From NCBI GenBank assembly GCA_963700785.1, contig CAVOYZ010000010.1, positions 124,001 through 188,000 of the forward strand: a stretch of DNA of 64,000 nt, in the 5' to 3' direction. The DNA comes from CAXMST01 sp963700785 (GTDB lineage Bacteria > Actinomycetota > Thermoleophilia > Solirubrobacterales > 70-9). A program made the position numbers and the translations under genes. Positions 33,697 through 42,396 of this stretch are shown here, piece by piece (positions within the stretch are counted from its first letter, which is position 1; every line of letters starts with the position of its first letter). Below the pieces are notes generated by a model, which was not told the origin of the DNA, did no database searches, and was given only the letters and a program-made list of their open reading frames with translations.

Positions 33697-34707
33697 CTAG
33701 CCGTCGCCGCGGTCCGCATCCCTGCTCGGCTGCACCCGCTTCGGCTCGTCTCGCTGCTTGCGGAAGTGGGGCGGCCAGGGCGCGTCGCCGAGGCCCTTGC
33801 GCTCGTCCTCGGCGGCGAGCTCGAGCAGACCGTCGAGGCTGCCGACGCGCTCGTCGATCTCCGCCGAGGGATCGCCGTCGCGCTCGATCCGGGCGGGCAC
33901 GGTTCGCAGCGTGAACGCCGCCGCATCGACCTCCGGGACCTCGTCCCACCGCAGCGGCGTCGAGACCCGGGCGTCGGGCGTTGGCCGGACCGAGTAGGCG
34001 GAGGCGACGGTGCGGTCGCGGGCGTTCTGGTTGTAGTCGACGAAGACGCCGTGCCGCTCCTCCTTCCACCACTTGCTCGTCGCCAGGTCGGTTCGCCGCT
34101 CGACCTCGCGGGCAAGCGCCAGCGCCGAGCGCCGGACCTCGGAGAACGGCCAGTCGGGCTCGATCCGGATGTTGATGTGCATGCCCCTGCCGCCCGAGGT
34201 CTTCGGGAACCCGACCAATCCATGGTCGTCGAGCACCTCACCGCAGACCAGCGCGACCCGGCGGACGTCGTCCCAGCTCGCCTCCGGCGTCGGGTCGAGG
34301 TCGACCCTGAGCTCGTCCGGGTGATCGAGGTCGGAGCGGCGGCAGGGCCAGGGGTTGAAGTCGATCACGCCGAGGTTCACCGCCCAGACGAGGTGGGCGG
34401 CGTCGTTCGCGCAGAGCTCGGTCGCGCTGCGTCCGCTCGGGAAGTGCACGGTCGCGGTCTGCAGCCAATCCGGCGCTCCCTTCGGGACCCGCTTCTGGAA
34501 GAAGAAGTCGCCCTCGACCCCGTCGACGAACCGCTTCATCGTCGTCGGCCGCTCGCGTAGGTGGTTGGTCGCCGCCGCCTCGACCGCGACGTAGTACTCG
34601 GCCAGATCCCGCTTCGTGATGCCGAGCTCCGGGAAGAAGACCTTGCCCGGGCTCGACAGGCGAACGCTGCGCCCGGATACCTCGATCTCGATCGCTTCCT
34701 TGGCCAT
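33697..34707 (-). CDS. LigD-type polymerase/primase (AEP PolDom), stand-alone
   Basis: 336 residues, the primase-polymerase domain of NHEJ LigD without ligase or nuclease domains. Motifs are LSSPGKVFFPELGITKRDLA at the start, TELCANDAAHLVWAVNLG, the metal-binding HPDELRVDLDPTP (Asp-x-Asp), then KTSGGRGMHINIRIEP (phosphate-binding His) and STPLRWDEVPEV. It adds or fills nucleotides, preferably ribonucleotides, at broken ends. The ATG is at 34707. The LigC-like ligase gene lies only 3 kb away on the other strand; Ku must be elsewhere if classical NHEJ is present. Confidence 0.9.
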   Translation of the reverse strand: MAKEAIEIEVSGRSVRLSSPGKVFFPELGITKRDLAEYYVAVEAAATNHLRERPTTMKRFVDGVEGDFFFQKRVPKGAPDWLQTATVHFPSGRSATELCANDAAHLVWAVNLGVIDFNPWPCRRSDLDHPDELRVDLDPTPEASWDDVRRVALVCGEVLDDHGLVGFPKTSGGRGMHINIRIEPDWPFSEVRRSALALAREVERRTDLATSKWWKEERHGVFVDYNQNARDRTVASAYSVRPTPDARVSTPLRWDEVPEVDAAAFTLRTVPARIERDGDPSAEIDERVGSLDGLLELAAEDERKGLGDAPWPPHFRKQRDEPKRVQPSRDADRGDG

Positions 34708-34779
34708 CGTGGCCGCGCAAGCGTAAGGCCTGGCCGACGCGCGGCGGAGCCGTCCGACCGGTGGCGTGTGATTCGCCGG

Positions 34780-35697
34780 GTGAGCGAGCCCGAGACGATG
34801 CGCTACGAGGTGGAGGGACGGATCGCGAGGATCACCCTCGACAGGCCCGAGCGCGGCAACGGGATCACGCTCGAGATGCCGCAGGAGCTGGCGAGCTGCG
34901 TCGAGCGCGCCAACCTCGACCCGGAGATCCACGTGATCGCGCTCTCGGGGGCCGGCTCCGGATTCTGCGGCGGCTACGACCTGGTCGCCTCGGCCGAGCG
35001 GCTCGGCACCGAGGGCGATGCCGACGGCGGGGGTGCGCCCCAGGGCTCACCGATCGATCCCGCCGTCGTTGCCGCCAACCATGATCCGAACGGGACCTGG
35101 GATCCGGTCACCGACTTCCAGATGATGTCGCGGAACCTGCGCGGCTTCATGTCGCTGTTCCACTCGGAGAAGCCGGTGATCTGCAAGATCCACGGCTACT
35201 GCGTGGCCGGCGGAACGGACATGGCGCTCTGCTCCGACCTGATCGTCGCCGAGGACCGGGCGAAGATCGGCTATCCGCCGGCCCGGGTGTGGGGAGTGCC
35301 GACCTCGATGCTCTGGGCGCACCGGATCGGCCTCGAGCGCGCTCGGCGGCTGCTGCTCACCGGCGACTCGATCAGCGGCACCACGGCGGCGGAGTGGGGC
35401 CTGGTCAGCGAGGCCGTCGAGCTCGATCGTCTCGACGAGCGGTTCGAGGCGCTGCTCGGGCGGGTCGCCCGGCTGCCGATCAACCAGCTCGTCATGCACA
35501 AGCTGGCGATCAACCAGGCTCTCTATGCGCAGGGATTGCAGGCGACGCAGGCGATCAGCGTCTTCTTCGACGGGATCGCTCGGCACACTCCCGAGGGCTT
35601 CGCGTTCCAGCAGCGCGCCGCCGAGGCCGGTTTCAAGCAGGCGGTCCGCGACCGCGACGAGCCGTTCGGCGATCTCGGTCTGTTTCGCAACTCTTAA
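34780..35697 (+). CDS. Enoyl-CoA hydratase/isomerase (crotonase) family protein
   Basis: 305 residues from GTG 34780. Crotonase features are MRYEVEGRIARITLDRPERG at the start, IALSGAGSGFCGGYDL (first oxyanion-hole loop) and KIHGYCVAGGTDMALCSDLI (second). A 45-residue insertion (AERLGTEGDADGGGAPQGSP to MSRNLRGFMSLFH) sits between the loops. The usual catalytic Glu pair cannot be assigned with certainty, since WGVPTSMLWAHRIG lies in that region. It acts on an acyl-CoA of unknown type. It is divergent from the polymerase gene. Confidence 0.8.
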   Translation: MSEPETMRYEVEGRIARITLDRPERGNGITLEMPQELASCVERANLDPEIHVIALSGAGSGFCGGYDLVASAERLGTEGDADGGGAPQGSPIDPAVVAANHDPNGTWDPVTDFQMMSRNLRGFMSLFHSEKPVICKIHGYCVAGGTDMALCSDLIVAEDRAKIGYPPARVWGVPTSMLWAHRIGLERARRLLLTGDSISGTTAAEWGLVSEAVELDRLDERFEALLGRVARLPINQLVMHKLAINQALYAQGLQATQAISVFFDGIARHTPEGFAFQQRAAEAGFKQAVRDRDEPFGDLGLFRNS

Positions 35698-35721
35698 CGT
35701 CGTGGTATTAGATAACCGCGG

Positions 35722-36777
35722 ATGCGTCGACCGACCGACTTCACCGAGGCGCTCGAGCAGCTGAGCTGCTCGGCCTGGACCTACGCTGCGCTGGCGACGG
35801 CGGTCGAGCTGGGAATGCTCGAGCATCTCGCGGAGCCGGTCGCGGAGTCCGCGGTCGCGGAGCGTTGTCAGGTCGAGCCCGACATCTGCGCTGACATCGT
35901 CGAGGCCCTGATCGCAGTCGGGGCGGTCACCCGCAGCGACGGCAACCTGATTCCGGCGCCCTCCTTCCAGACTCTGCTCTCGCCCTCGGTGGCGAAGGTG
36001 CTGCAGGCCGAGATCCGCGGCGACCACCTCCAGACGCGGAGCCTGATCCGTCGGGCGCGTGAGGGCGAGCCGCTCGGCGGCTGGCGCATGGAGGACCCTG
36101 TCGCGCTCACGGCCCAGGGTGAGACGGGTGGCCTGACCGGCCTGCTGATCGAGGCGCTGCTTCCGGGTCTCGATGGGCTCGAGGCGCGGATGCAGCGGCC
36201 CGGGGCGCGGATCCTCGATGTCGGCGCCGGGGTCGGCGTCGTCTCGACCGAGCTCTGCCGCCTCTGGCCGCAGGCGGAGGTGGTCGGGCTCGAGCCGCAT
36301 CGCACCGCACGCGAGCTCGGCCGCTCCCGGGTCGCCGCCGCCGGCCTCAAGCACCGGATTGCAATCCGCGACGAGTCGGTCGAGATGTTGGGCGAGCTCG
36401 ATGCCTACGACCTCGCGTTCGTGCCACAGCCGTTTCTTCCGGCCGGCTCGCTGCTCGCCGGGCTGCCGAGAATCCGGGTCGCGCTTCGCCCCGGGGGATG
36501 GCTGGTCATGCTGACCAGTGAGCTGCCCGAGGATCAGCCGATGGTCGCCGCCGCGCGGCGTTTCCGCGCCCGGATCTGGGGTGGCGGGGTGATCGGCTCG
36601 GAGGAGCTGGAGGCAGCGCTCCGGGCCGCCGGTTTCGGCGGGGTGCACTCAGAGCACCCGATCGGGTCGTTCCGGGCGATCACGGCCCGCCGGGCCCCGG
36701 CCGGCGAGCCGCCCGAGAGCCGCGTCGCCCGGATCGCCCGCCGACGACGACCCGGCGCTGGAATACTCAGGGCGTGA
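35722..36777 (+). CDS. SAM-dependent methyltransferase with an O-methyltransferase-like N-domain
   Basis: 351 residues. An N-terminal winged-helix dimerisation domain (SAWTYAALATAVELGMLEHL and CQVEPDICADIVEALIAVGA) precedes a Rossmann methyltransferase. Motif I is RILDVGAGVGVVSTELCRLW and motif II is EVVGLEPH. GLPRIRVALRPGGWLVMLTS is the later strand. The acceptor loop has no recognised motif. A TATTAGATAAC stretch just before the ATG may be its promoter. It overlaps the thioesterase gene by GTGA, so both products may serve one small pathway. Confidence 0.75.
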   Translation: MRRPTDFTEALEQLSCSAWTYAALATAVELGMLEHLAEPVAESAVAERCQVEPDICADIVEALIAVGAVTRSDGNLIPAPSFQTLLSPSVAKVLQAEIRGDHLQTRSLIRRAREGEPLGGWRMEDPVALTAQGETGGLTGLLIEALLPGLDGLEARMQRPGARILDVGAGVGVVSTELCRLWPQAEVVGLEPHRTARELGRSRVAAAGLKHRIAIRDESVEMLGELDAYDLAFVPQPFLPAGSLLAGLPRIRVALRPGGWLVMLTSELPEDQPMVAAARRFRARIWGGGVIGSEELEAALRAAGFGGVHSEHPIGSFRAITARRAPAGEPPESRVARIARRRRPGAGILRA

Positions 36778-37208
36778 CTGAGCCCGAGGAGCGGATCACG
36801 CCGGAGGGCTTCAAGCGGATACTCGCCCGGATTGGGCGCAGCTATCCGTCCGAGATGGGTATCGAGCCGCTCGAGATCACCGATCAGTACTCGCTCGGCC
36901 GGATCGTGGTCGGTGAGCAGCATCTGCACCCGGGCGGCCTCGTGCACGGGGGGGCCTGGTGCGGCCTCGGGGACACCGTCGCCGCCTGGCAGACGTTCCG
37001 CCACCTTCCCGCGGGGCGCAGCTTCACGACGATCGAGATGAAGCTGAACGCTTTCGGCGCGGCGGGCCCGGGCGACGAGATCGTGGCCCGGGCGGAGACC
37101 CTGCATGCGGGCCGCTCGACCCACGTGATCGAGGTCCGGATGAGCCGGAGCGAGCGGCTGCTCGCAAACCTCGTGGTCACGCAGTTCATCCTCGAGCCGG
37201 CCGATTAG
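36774..37208 (+). CDS. Hotdog-fold thioesterase (PaaI-like)
   Basis: 144 residues. HLHPGGLVHGGAWCGLGDTV is the hotdog helix with the HGG signature and the acidic residue in GLGD. TTIEMKLNAFGAAGPGDEIV and HVIEVRMSRSERLLANLVVT complete the fold. It hydrolyses a small acyl-CoA thioester of unknown type. It starts at GTG 36774 within the methyltransferase stop (GTGA) and is translationally coupled. Confidence 0.82.
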   Translation: MTEPEERITPEGFKRILARIGRSYPSEMGIEPLEITDQYSLGRIVVGEQHLHPGGLVHGGAWCGLGDTVAAWQTFRHLPAGRSFTTIEMKLNAFGAAGPGDEIVARAETLHAGRSTHVIEVRMSRSERLLANLVVTQFILEPAD

Positions 37209-37211
37209 AGC

Positions 37212-37233
37212 CGCTCGATCGATGGATCGAGCG
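37212..37233. terminator. Hairpin terminator between thioesterase and pyruvate kinase genes
   Basis: A 9-bp perfect stem, CGCTCGATC/GATCGAGCG, with loop GATG lies between convergent genes. Confidence 0.6.
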
Positions 37234-37266
37234 ACTGGCGAGCCTGCCCCGGGCCTGAGCGCGTCG

Positions 37267-38697
37267 CTAGACCCGGTGGATCTCGAACAGGTTCGTGCCG
37301 AGCTGCTGCTCGGGCAGCCCGGCAACGACGGCGATCAGATCGCCGGGGGCCGCCACCCCGACCTCGCGCGCGATCGCTGCCGAGTCGTCGAGCAGCTCGC
37401 GCAGGTCCTGCCAGTCGTCGTGGAAGACCGAGCTGACCCCGAACAGCAGGTTGAGCCGCCGCACGGTCTCCCGGCGGGGCGAGATCGCGACCACTGGAAC
37501 CCGTGGCCGCAAAGCGGAGACCAGCCTCGCGGTGCGCCCGCTGTTGGTCGGGACCATGATCGCTCGCAGTCCGAGGCGATAGGTCGAGGCGACGGCACCC
37601 TGGGCGACCGAGGCGGCGATGTCGTCGGGCGCGGCGTCGACGCGATCGCGCAGCCACGACTCGTAGGGCAGGTGCTGCTCGGTCTCGATCGCGATCCGGT
37701 CCATCATCCGGACCGCCTCGAGCGGGTAGTCGCCGACCGCCGTCTCCTCCGAGAGCATCACGGCGTCGGTCCCGTCGTGGATCGCGTTCGCGACGTCGGT
37801 CACCTCAGCTCGGGTGGGACGGTCGCTGTGGACCATCGAGGCAAGCATCTCGGTCGCGGTGATCACCGGCCTCGAGCGGCTTCCCGCGAGCCCGATCAGG
37901 TACTTCTGGGTCGAGGGCATCGATTCGATCGGCAGCTCGATCCCGAGGTCGCCGCGGGCGACCATGATCCCGCTGGTCGCCTCGTCGACGATCGCGGCGG
38001 TGTCCTCGAGAGCCTGCGGCTTCTCGATCTTCGCGATCAGCGGGATGTCGGCGCCGCGCTCGCGGATTCGCTCGTTGACCGGACGCAGGTCCCTGTCGCT
38101 GCGCACGAACGAGACGGCGAGCAGGTCGACGCCTTCGTCGACCGCGAACTCGATCCAGTCGAGATCGGTCGGCCCCGCCGACGGCATTCCGGCGATCGCC
38201 CCCGGCAGGTTGACGCCCTGGTGCGAGCAGACCGAGCCCCCGGTCTCGACCTCGCAGACCACGTCGGCCTCCCGCACCTGCTTGGCCCGCAGGCGCACCC
38301 GGCCGTCGGCGAGAAAGATCGGATCGCCGACCTCGACGGCGTCCGGCAGGCCCGGGAACGAGACCGGCAGCAGCTCCGCGGTTCCGAGGCACTCGACGGT
38401 GGTCAGGGTCAGCTTGTTGCCGGCGTTGACCTGCACCAGGCCATCCTCGACCTCGTCCAGCCGCAGCTTCGGCCCCGGCAGGTCCCCGAGGACCCCGACC
38501 CACTTGCCCTGGCGCTCGCTCGCCGAGCGGATCCGGGCGATGGTCTCGGCGTGCTCGTCGGGGCTGCCGTGCGAGAAGTTGAGCCGGAAGACATCGGCAC
38601 CGGCTTCGATCATCTCGACCAGCATCTCCTCGTCTCGCGAGGCGGGCCCGATCGTGGCGACGATCTTGGTCCGCCGCGCGGCGGTCGTGCCGCTCAT
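37267..38697 (-). CDS. pyk: Pyruvate kinase
   Basis: 476 residues, normal length. TKIVATIGPASRDEEMLVEM is the N-terminal strand, then FRLNFSHGSPDEHAE, the AKIEKPQALEDTAAIVDEAT segment with catalytic Lys and metal Glu, MVARGDLGIELP, and SGRSRPVITATEMLASM-like loops ('RPVITATEMLASMVHSDRPTRAE'). It makes pyruvate and ATP from PEP and ADP. The ATG overlaps the stop of the upstream P-type ATPase gene by 4 nt, so both are in one operon. Confidence 0.95.
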   Translation of the reverse strand: MSGTTAARRTKIVATIGPASRDEEMLVEMIEAGADVFRLNFSHGSPDEHAETIARIRSASERQGKWVGVLGDLPGPKLRLDEVEDGLVQVNAGNKLTLTTVECLGTAELLPVSFPGLPDAVEVGDPIFLADGRVRLRAKQVREADVVCEVETGGSVCSHQGVNLPGAIAGMPSAGPTDLDWIEFAVDEGVDLLAVSFVRSDRDLRPVNERIRERGADIPLIAKIEKPQALEDTAAIVDEATSGIMVARGDLGIELPIESMPSTQKYLIGLAGSRSRPVITATEMLASMVHSDRPTRAEVTDVANAIHDGTDAVMLSEETAVGDYPLEAVRMMDRIAIETEQHLPYESWLRDRVDAAPDDIAASVAQGAVASTYRLGLRAIMVPTNSGRTARLVSALRPRVPVVAISPRRETVRRLNLLFGVSSVFHDDWQDLRELLDDSAAIAREVGVAAPGDLIAVVAGLPEQQLGTNLFEIHRV

Positions 38698-41198
38698 CCG
38701 CCCCAGCGCCCCGCGTACTCGCTGATCCTCCGGCCGATTCCGTGGGTCGGGCCCGGCAGCACCGTTCCGTCCGGGGCCTCCGGCGGATCGGCCGCGGGCT
38801 GCTCGAGATGCTGGATCACCGGCAGACGCCACAGCAGACTGGCCGAGATCAGCCCGACCGCGACCGCCAGCAGGCACAGGAACCACTGGCCGGCGGAGAG
38901 CAGGGTGAGCTCGAAGAAGTCGCGGACCGGGGCCGCCGCAAGGGCCAGGGCATAGAGCGCGCCGAGCGCCGAGACCATCGCCAGCATGTAGCTCTGGATC
39001 GCGATGTGCTCGCGACCGGGTCCGCGCTCGAGCAGCAGGATGAACGCCAGCCCGAGGATGATCAGGGTCGTGGTCGCCGCGGTCCGCCCCTCGTCCAGGC
39101 TGCCCCCGAAGATCGCGTCGACGAGGAAGAAGGAGAGCAGCGACCCGACTCCGATCCCGATCCCCGCCGGCAGTGAGAATGCGGTCAGCGCCCGCAGCAG
39201 CCTGCCCCGGTACAGCGGTCCCTCGCTCGGGGCCAGGGCGAGCACGAACGAGGGGATGCCGATCGTCAGGGTGGCCGCGATCGTCAGCTGCCGCGGCAGG
39301 AACGGGAACGGGAAGCCGAACAGCGCCGCCGCGAGGATCAGGAAGGCGGCGTAGAAGGTCTTGGTCATGTAGAGCCGCCCGAGCCGGTGGATGTTGCGCG
39401 CGATTCGCCGGCCCTCGGCGACCGCACGCGGCAGCATCGAGAACTGGTCGCGAAGCAGGACGATGTCGGCGATCCCCTTGGTGATCTGGCTGCCGGAGCC
39501 CATCGCGACGGCCAGTCGGGCCTGCTTCAGGGCCGGCACATCGTTGACGCCGTCGCCGATCATCGCCGTGAAGCGGCCCGATTCCGACAGCGCCCCGACC
39601 AGCGCCTTCTTCTGATCGGGCGTGATCCGGCAGAAGACGGTGTTCGCGCCCGCGACCTCGGCCAGTCGCTGCGGATCGTCGGGCAGCGCCGGGCCCTCGA
39701 TCACGCCGGCGTCGCCGGGTAGGCCGAGCGCCTTGGCTACCGCGGTGACCGTCTCGCGCGCGTCGCCGGAGATCACCTTGAGATCGACCTCCTGCTCGCG
39801 CATGAACTCGATCGTCTCCTCGGCATCCGGCCGCATCGTCTCCTCGAGCACGACCAGCGCCCGCGCCTCGAGCCTCGGCGGAGGTGAGCTGGCCGGGTCG
39901 TCGGGCAGGCCGCCCGGAGCCTCGCCAAAGGCGATCACCCGCCGGCCGCCGGCGGTCTGCTCGCTCAGCACCTGGGCCAGCTTCGGCGGTAGCTCCAGCG
40001 CCCCGGCGCCGATCAGCACGTCGGGCGCGCCGATCACGTAGCTGCGCGGCCCGCCGCGACCGTTCAGGTCGAGCCCACTCCACTTCCACTTCGAGGAGAA
40101 CGGCACCTCGCTCGCGACGCTCTGCGGCTCACCCGGAAAGGCCTCGGCGATCGTCTCGAGCGTCCGGTTCCGCTCGCCGGCCGAGGCCGCAAAGCTGCTC
40201 AGCTGCCGGCGGACATCGGCCTCCGCCCCGTCGGGGGTCGCGACCTCGATCAGCTTCAGGGTGCCGTCGGTCAGGGTGCCCGTCTTGTCGACGCAGATCG
40301 TGTCGACGGCCGCGAGCGCCTCGGTCGCGGCCATCTGCTGGACGAGCGTGTTCTGCCGCGCGAGCCGCATCGCGGCGACCGCGAGGGTGACGCTCATCAG
40401 CAACACCAGGCCCTCGGGGACGAGCGTGATCAGCCCGGCGGTCGCCTGCTGCGCGGCCTCGGTGAACTCGACGCTGCGGACGCTGAGGCCGACCAGCATG
40501 ATGATCGCCATCGGGACGAGCAGCACCGCGGTCGCCCAGAGCACGCTGTTGACCTCCGTCTGCAGCGGCGACGGCGGGTGGCGGAACTCCTTCGCCTGCC
40601 CGGCGATCCGCTCGGCGTAGCTGTCCTCGCGTACCGCCTCGACCTCGAAGTAACCGGAGCCCGAGACGCAGAACGAGCCCGAGAGCAGCTGGTCGCCGTG
40701 GTCCTTGCGGATGCCGTCTGCCTCGCCGGTCAGCAGCGACTCGTCGATCGTCATGCCGCGGGAGGAGACCACGCGGCCGTCGGCGACGAGCTGATCGCCT
40801 GGCTCGATCCTGATCGTGTCCCCAGGCACGACCTCCTCCGCGAGCAGCTCGACGAGCTCGCCGTCGCGGATCACGCCGGCGCGAGGGGCGACCAGCAGCG
40901 CGAGGTTGTCGAGCACATCCTTGGCCCGCAGCTCCTGGCGGATGCCGATCGCGGAGTTGACGATCGCGATCAGCCCGAACAGCGCGTCCGCGAACAGCCC
41001 CTGGCTGATCACCAGAATGAAGAAGACCAGCACGATCGCGTTGAACAGCGTGAACACGTTCGCGTAGACGATCGAGCGGGTCGAGCGGGAGGAGTTGTCC
41101 GCCGGCGCTCCCAGCTCACGCAGACGGCGGGCTGCCTCCGAGGAGCTCAGCCCAAGTGGGGCGGTGTCGGCCATAGCCTCGGGCACGCTGCCATTCAT
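38694..41198 (-). CDS. Cation-transporting P-type ATPase
   Basis: 834 residues. Features in order are GLSSSEAARRLRELGAPADN (actuator start), TIDESLLTGEAD, the phosphorylation site CVDKTGTLTDG, VISGDARETV and the hinge MIGDGVNDVPALKQA. About ten TM segments include TAGLITLVPEGLVLLMSVTL with the PEGL metal-site helix. This fits P2/P3-like calcium or magnesium type ATPases rather than heavy-metal (no CPC) ones. The ion cannot be fixed. The alternative start is ATG 41174 (MADTAP). It is followed by pyk with ATGA overlap. Confidence 0.88.
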   Translation of the reverse strand: MNGSVPEAMADTAPLGLSSSEAARRLRELGAPADNSSRSTRSIVYANVFTLFNAIVLVFFILVISQGLFADALFGLIAIVNSAIGIRQELRAKDVLDNLALLVAPRAGVIRDGELVELLAEEVVPGDTIRIEPGDQLVADGRVVSSRGMTIDESLLTGEADGIRKDHGDQLLSGSFCVSGSGYFEVEAVREDSYAERIAGQAKEFRHPPSPLQTEVNSVLWATAVLLVPMAIIMLVGLSVRSVEFTEAAQQATAGLITLVPEGLVLLMSVTLAVAAMRLARQNTLVQQMAATEALAAVDTICVDKTGTLTDGTLKLIEVATPDGAEADVRRQLSSFAASAGERNRTLETIAEAFPGEPQSVASEVPFSSKWKWSGLDLNGRGGPRSYVIGAPDVLIGAGALELPPKLAQVLSEQTAGGRRVIAFGEAPGGLPDDPASSPPPRLEARALVVLEETMRPDAEETIEFMREQEVDLKVISGDARETVTAVAKALGLPGDAGVIEGPALPDDPQRLAEVAGANTVFCRITPDQKKALVGALSESGRFTAMIGDGVNDVPALKQARLAVAMGSGSQITKGIADIVLLRDQFSMLPRAVAEGRRIARNIHRLGRLYMTKTFYAAFLILAAALFGFPFPFLPRQLTIAATLTIGIPSFVLALAPSEGPLYRGRLLRALTAFSLPAGIGIGVGSLLSFFLVDAIFGGSLDEGRTAATTTLIILGLAFILLLERGPGREHIAIQSYMLAMVSALGALYALALAAAPVRDFFELTLLSAGQWFLCLLAVAVGLISASLLWRLPVIQHLEQPAADPPEAPDGTVLPGPTHGIGRRISEYAGRWGG

Positions 41199-41259
41199 AC
41201 AGCAAGGATCGCGGGTCAATCCCGCAGCCGCGCGCCGGCCCCGGTCAGGTCTCGGCAGG

Positions 41260-41265
41260 TAGGGT
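41260..41265 (+). promoter_or_regulatory. -10 box TAGGGT of the LLM oxidoreductase gene
   Basis: TAGGGT ends 8 nt before ATG 41274. There is no ribosome site. Confidence 0.45.
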
Positions 41266-41273
41266 TTGCGGCG

Positions 41274-42347
41274 ATGGCGCTGAAGCTTGGACTCAACCTC
41301 GGTTACTGGGGGATCGGCCCGCAGGGCGAGGAGGCCGTGGAGTTGGTGCAGGCCGCCGAGGCGGCAGGATTCGAGTCGGTCTGGGCGGCTGAGTCCTACG
41401 GCTCCGACGTCGTCTCGGTCCTCGCCTCTCTGGTGCCGCAGACGACCACGATCAAGCTCGGCGCGGCGATCATGCAGGTGCCGGCCCGCCCGCCGGCGGC
41501 AGCCGCGATGGCCGGCGCGACCATCGATGCGCTCTCCGGCGGCCGCTTCATCTTCGGCTTCGGGCCGTCGGGCCCGCAGGTCTCCGAGGGCTGGTACGGC
41601 GTCGCCTATCCGAAGCCCTGGGGCCGGACCCGCGAGTACATCGAGGTGGTGCGCGAGATCGTCGCCCGCGAGGGCCCGCTCGAGCATCACGGCGCCCACT
41701 ACGACCTGCCGTTGACCGGCGCCGAGGCAACCGGCCAGGGCAAGGCCCTGAAGCTCAACTTCCATCCGGTTCGCAACCGGATCCCCGTCTTCGTCGGCGC
41801 GATCGGCAGCAAGTCGGTCGAGATGGCGGCCGAGATCTGCGAGGGCTGGATCCCGGCGTTCAGCGACCCGACCCGGATCGAGGAGGTCTGGGGGGAGAGC
41901 CTCGCGGCCGGCTTCGCGAAGGGCAACAGGACCCGGGGGGAACTCGAGATCAGCCCGACGATCTCGGTCGCGATCGACGGCGATCTCGAGGGCGCCAGGC
42001 ACCTGGTCCAGGCGTCGCTGCTGCTGTATCTGGGCGGGATGGGATCGAGGGAGAAGAACTTCTACGTCGATCTCAGCGAGCGCTTCGGCTATGGGGATGA
42101 GGCCCGCAACGTCCAGTCGCTGTACCTGGACGGCAAGCGCGAGGAGGCCTACGCGGCGGTGCCCGAAGAGCTCGTCTCGGCGACCTCGCTGATCGGCACC
42201 GAGGATCAGGTCGCCGATCGGATCGAGGCGATCGAGGCGGCCGGGATCGATCGCCTGATCGTCTCGCTGGCGCATTTCGATCCCGCCGAGCGCAGGCACA
42301 CGATCGAGCGTCTCGCGGCGCTGGCGGGCGTGCAGGCGGTCGCCTGA
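41274..42347 (+). CDS. LLM class F420-dependent oxidoreductase
   Basis: 357 residues, luciferase-like TIM barrel. LKLGLNLGYWGIGPQGEEAV opens it, with AAGFESVWAAESYGSDVVSV, IMQVPARPPAAAAMAGATID and SGGRFIFGFGPSGPQVSEGW, the cofactor-binding pattern of F420-dependent members. Actinobacterial members of this type use coenzyme F420. The substrate is unknown. A GC hairpin (42362-42377) follows the stop. Confidence 0.85.
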   Translation: MALKLGLNLGYWGIGPQGEEAVELVQAAEAAGFESVWAAESYGSDVVSVLASLVPQTTTIKLGAAIMQVPARPPAAAAMAGATIDALSGGRFIFGFGPSGPQVSEGWYGVAYPKPWGRTREYIEVVREIVAREGPLEHHGAHYDLPLTGAEATGQGKALKLNFHPVRNRIPVFVGAIGSKSVEMAAEICEGWIPAFSDPTRIEEVWGESLAAGFAKGNRTRGELEISPTISVAIDGDLEGARHLVQASLLLYLGGMGSREKNFYVDLSERFGYGDEARNVQSLYLDGKREEAYAAVPEELVSATSLIGTEDQVADRIEAIEAAGIDRLIVSLAHFDPAERRHTIERLAALAGVQAVA

Positions 42348-42384
42348 GCCGCCGGGCCTGAGCGCGCCTCGGCGCGCCGCGATC

Positions 42385-42390
42385 TATAAC
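42385..42390 (+). promoter_or_regulatory. -10 box TATAAC of the Ser/Thr kinase gene
   Basis: TATAAC ends exactly 6 nt before ATG 42397, with no ribosome site. It is the clearest leaderless promoter in the window. A GCGCGCC/GGCGCGC hairpin at 42362-42377 ends the previous transcript. Confidence 0.55.
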
Positions 42391-42396
42391 TGCCCC

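Noticed and set aside
37267..42299. Very long open frames spanning the pyruvate kinase and P-type ATPase genes (940 and 1201 codons)
   Set aside because: They are either the real genes extended upstream past their natural starts or out-of-frame readings. High GC content leaves few stop codons.
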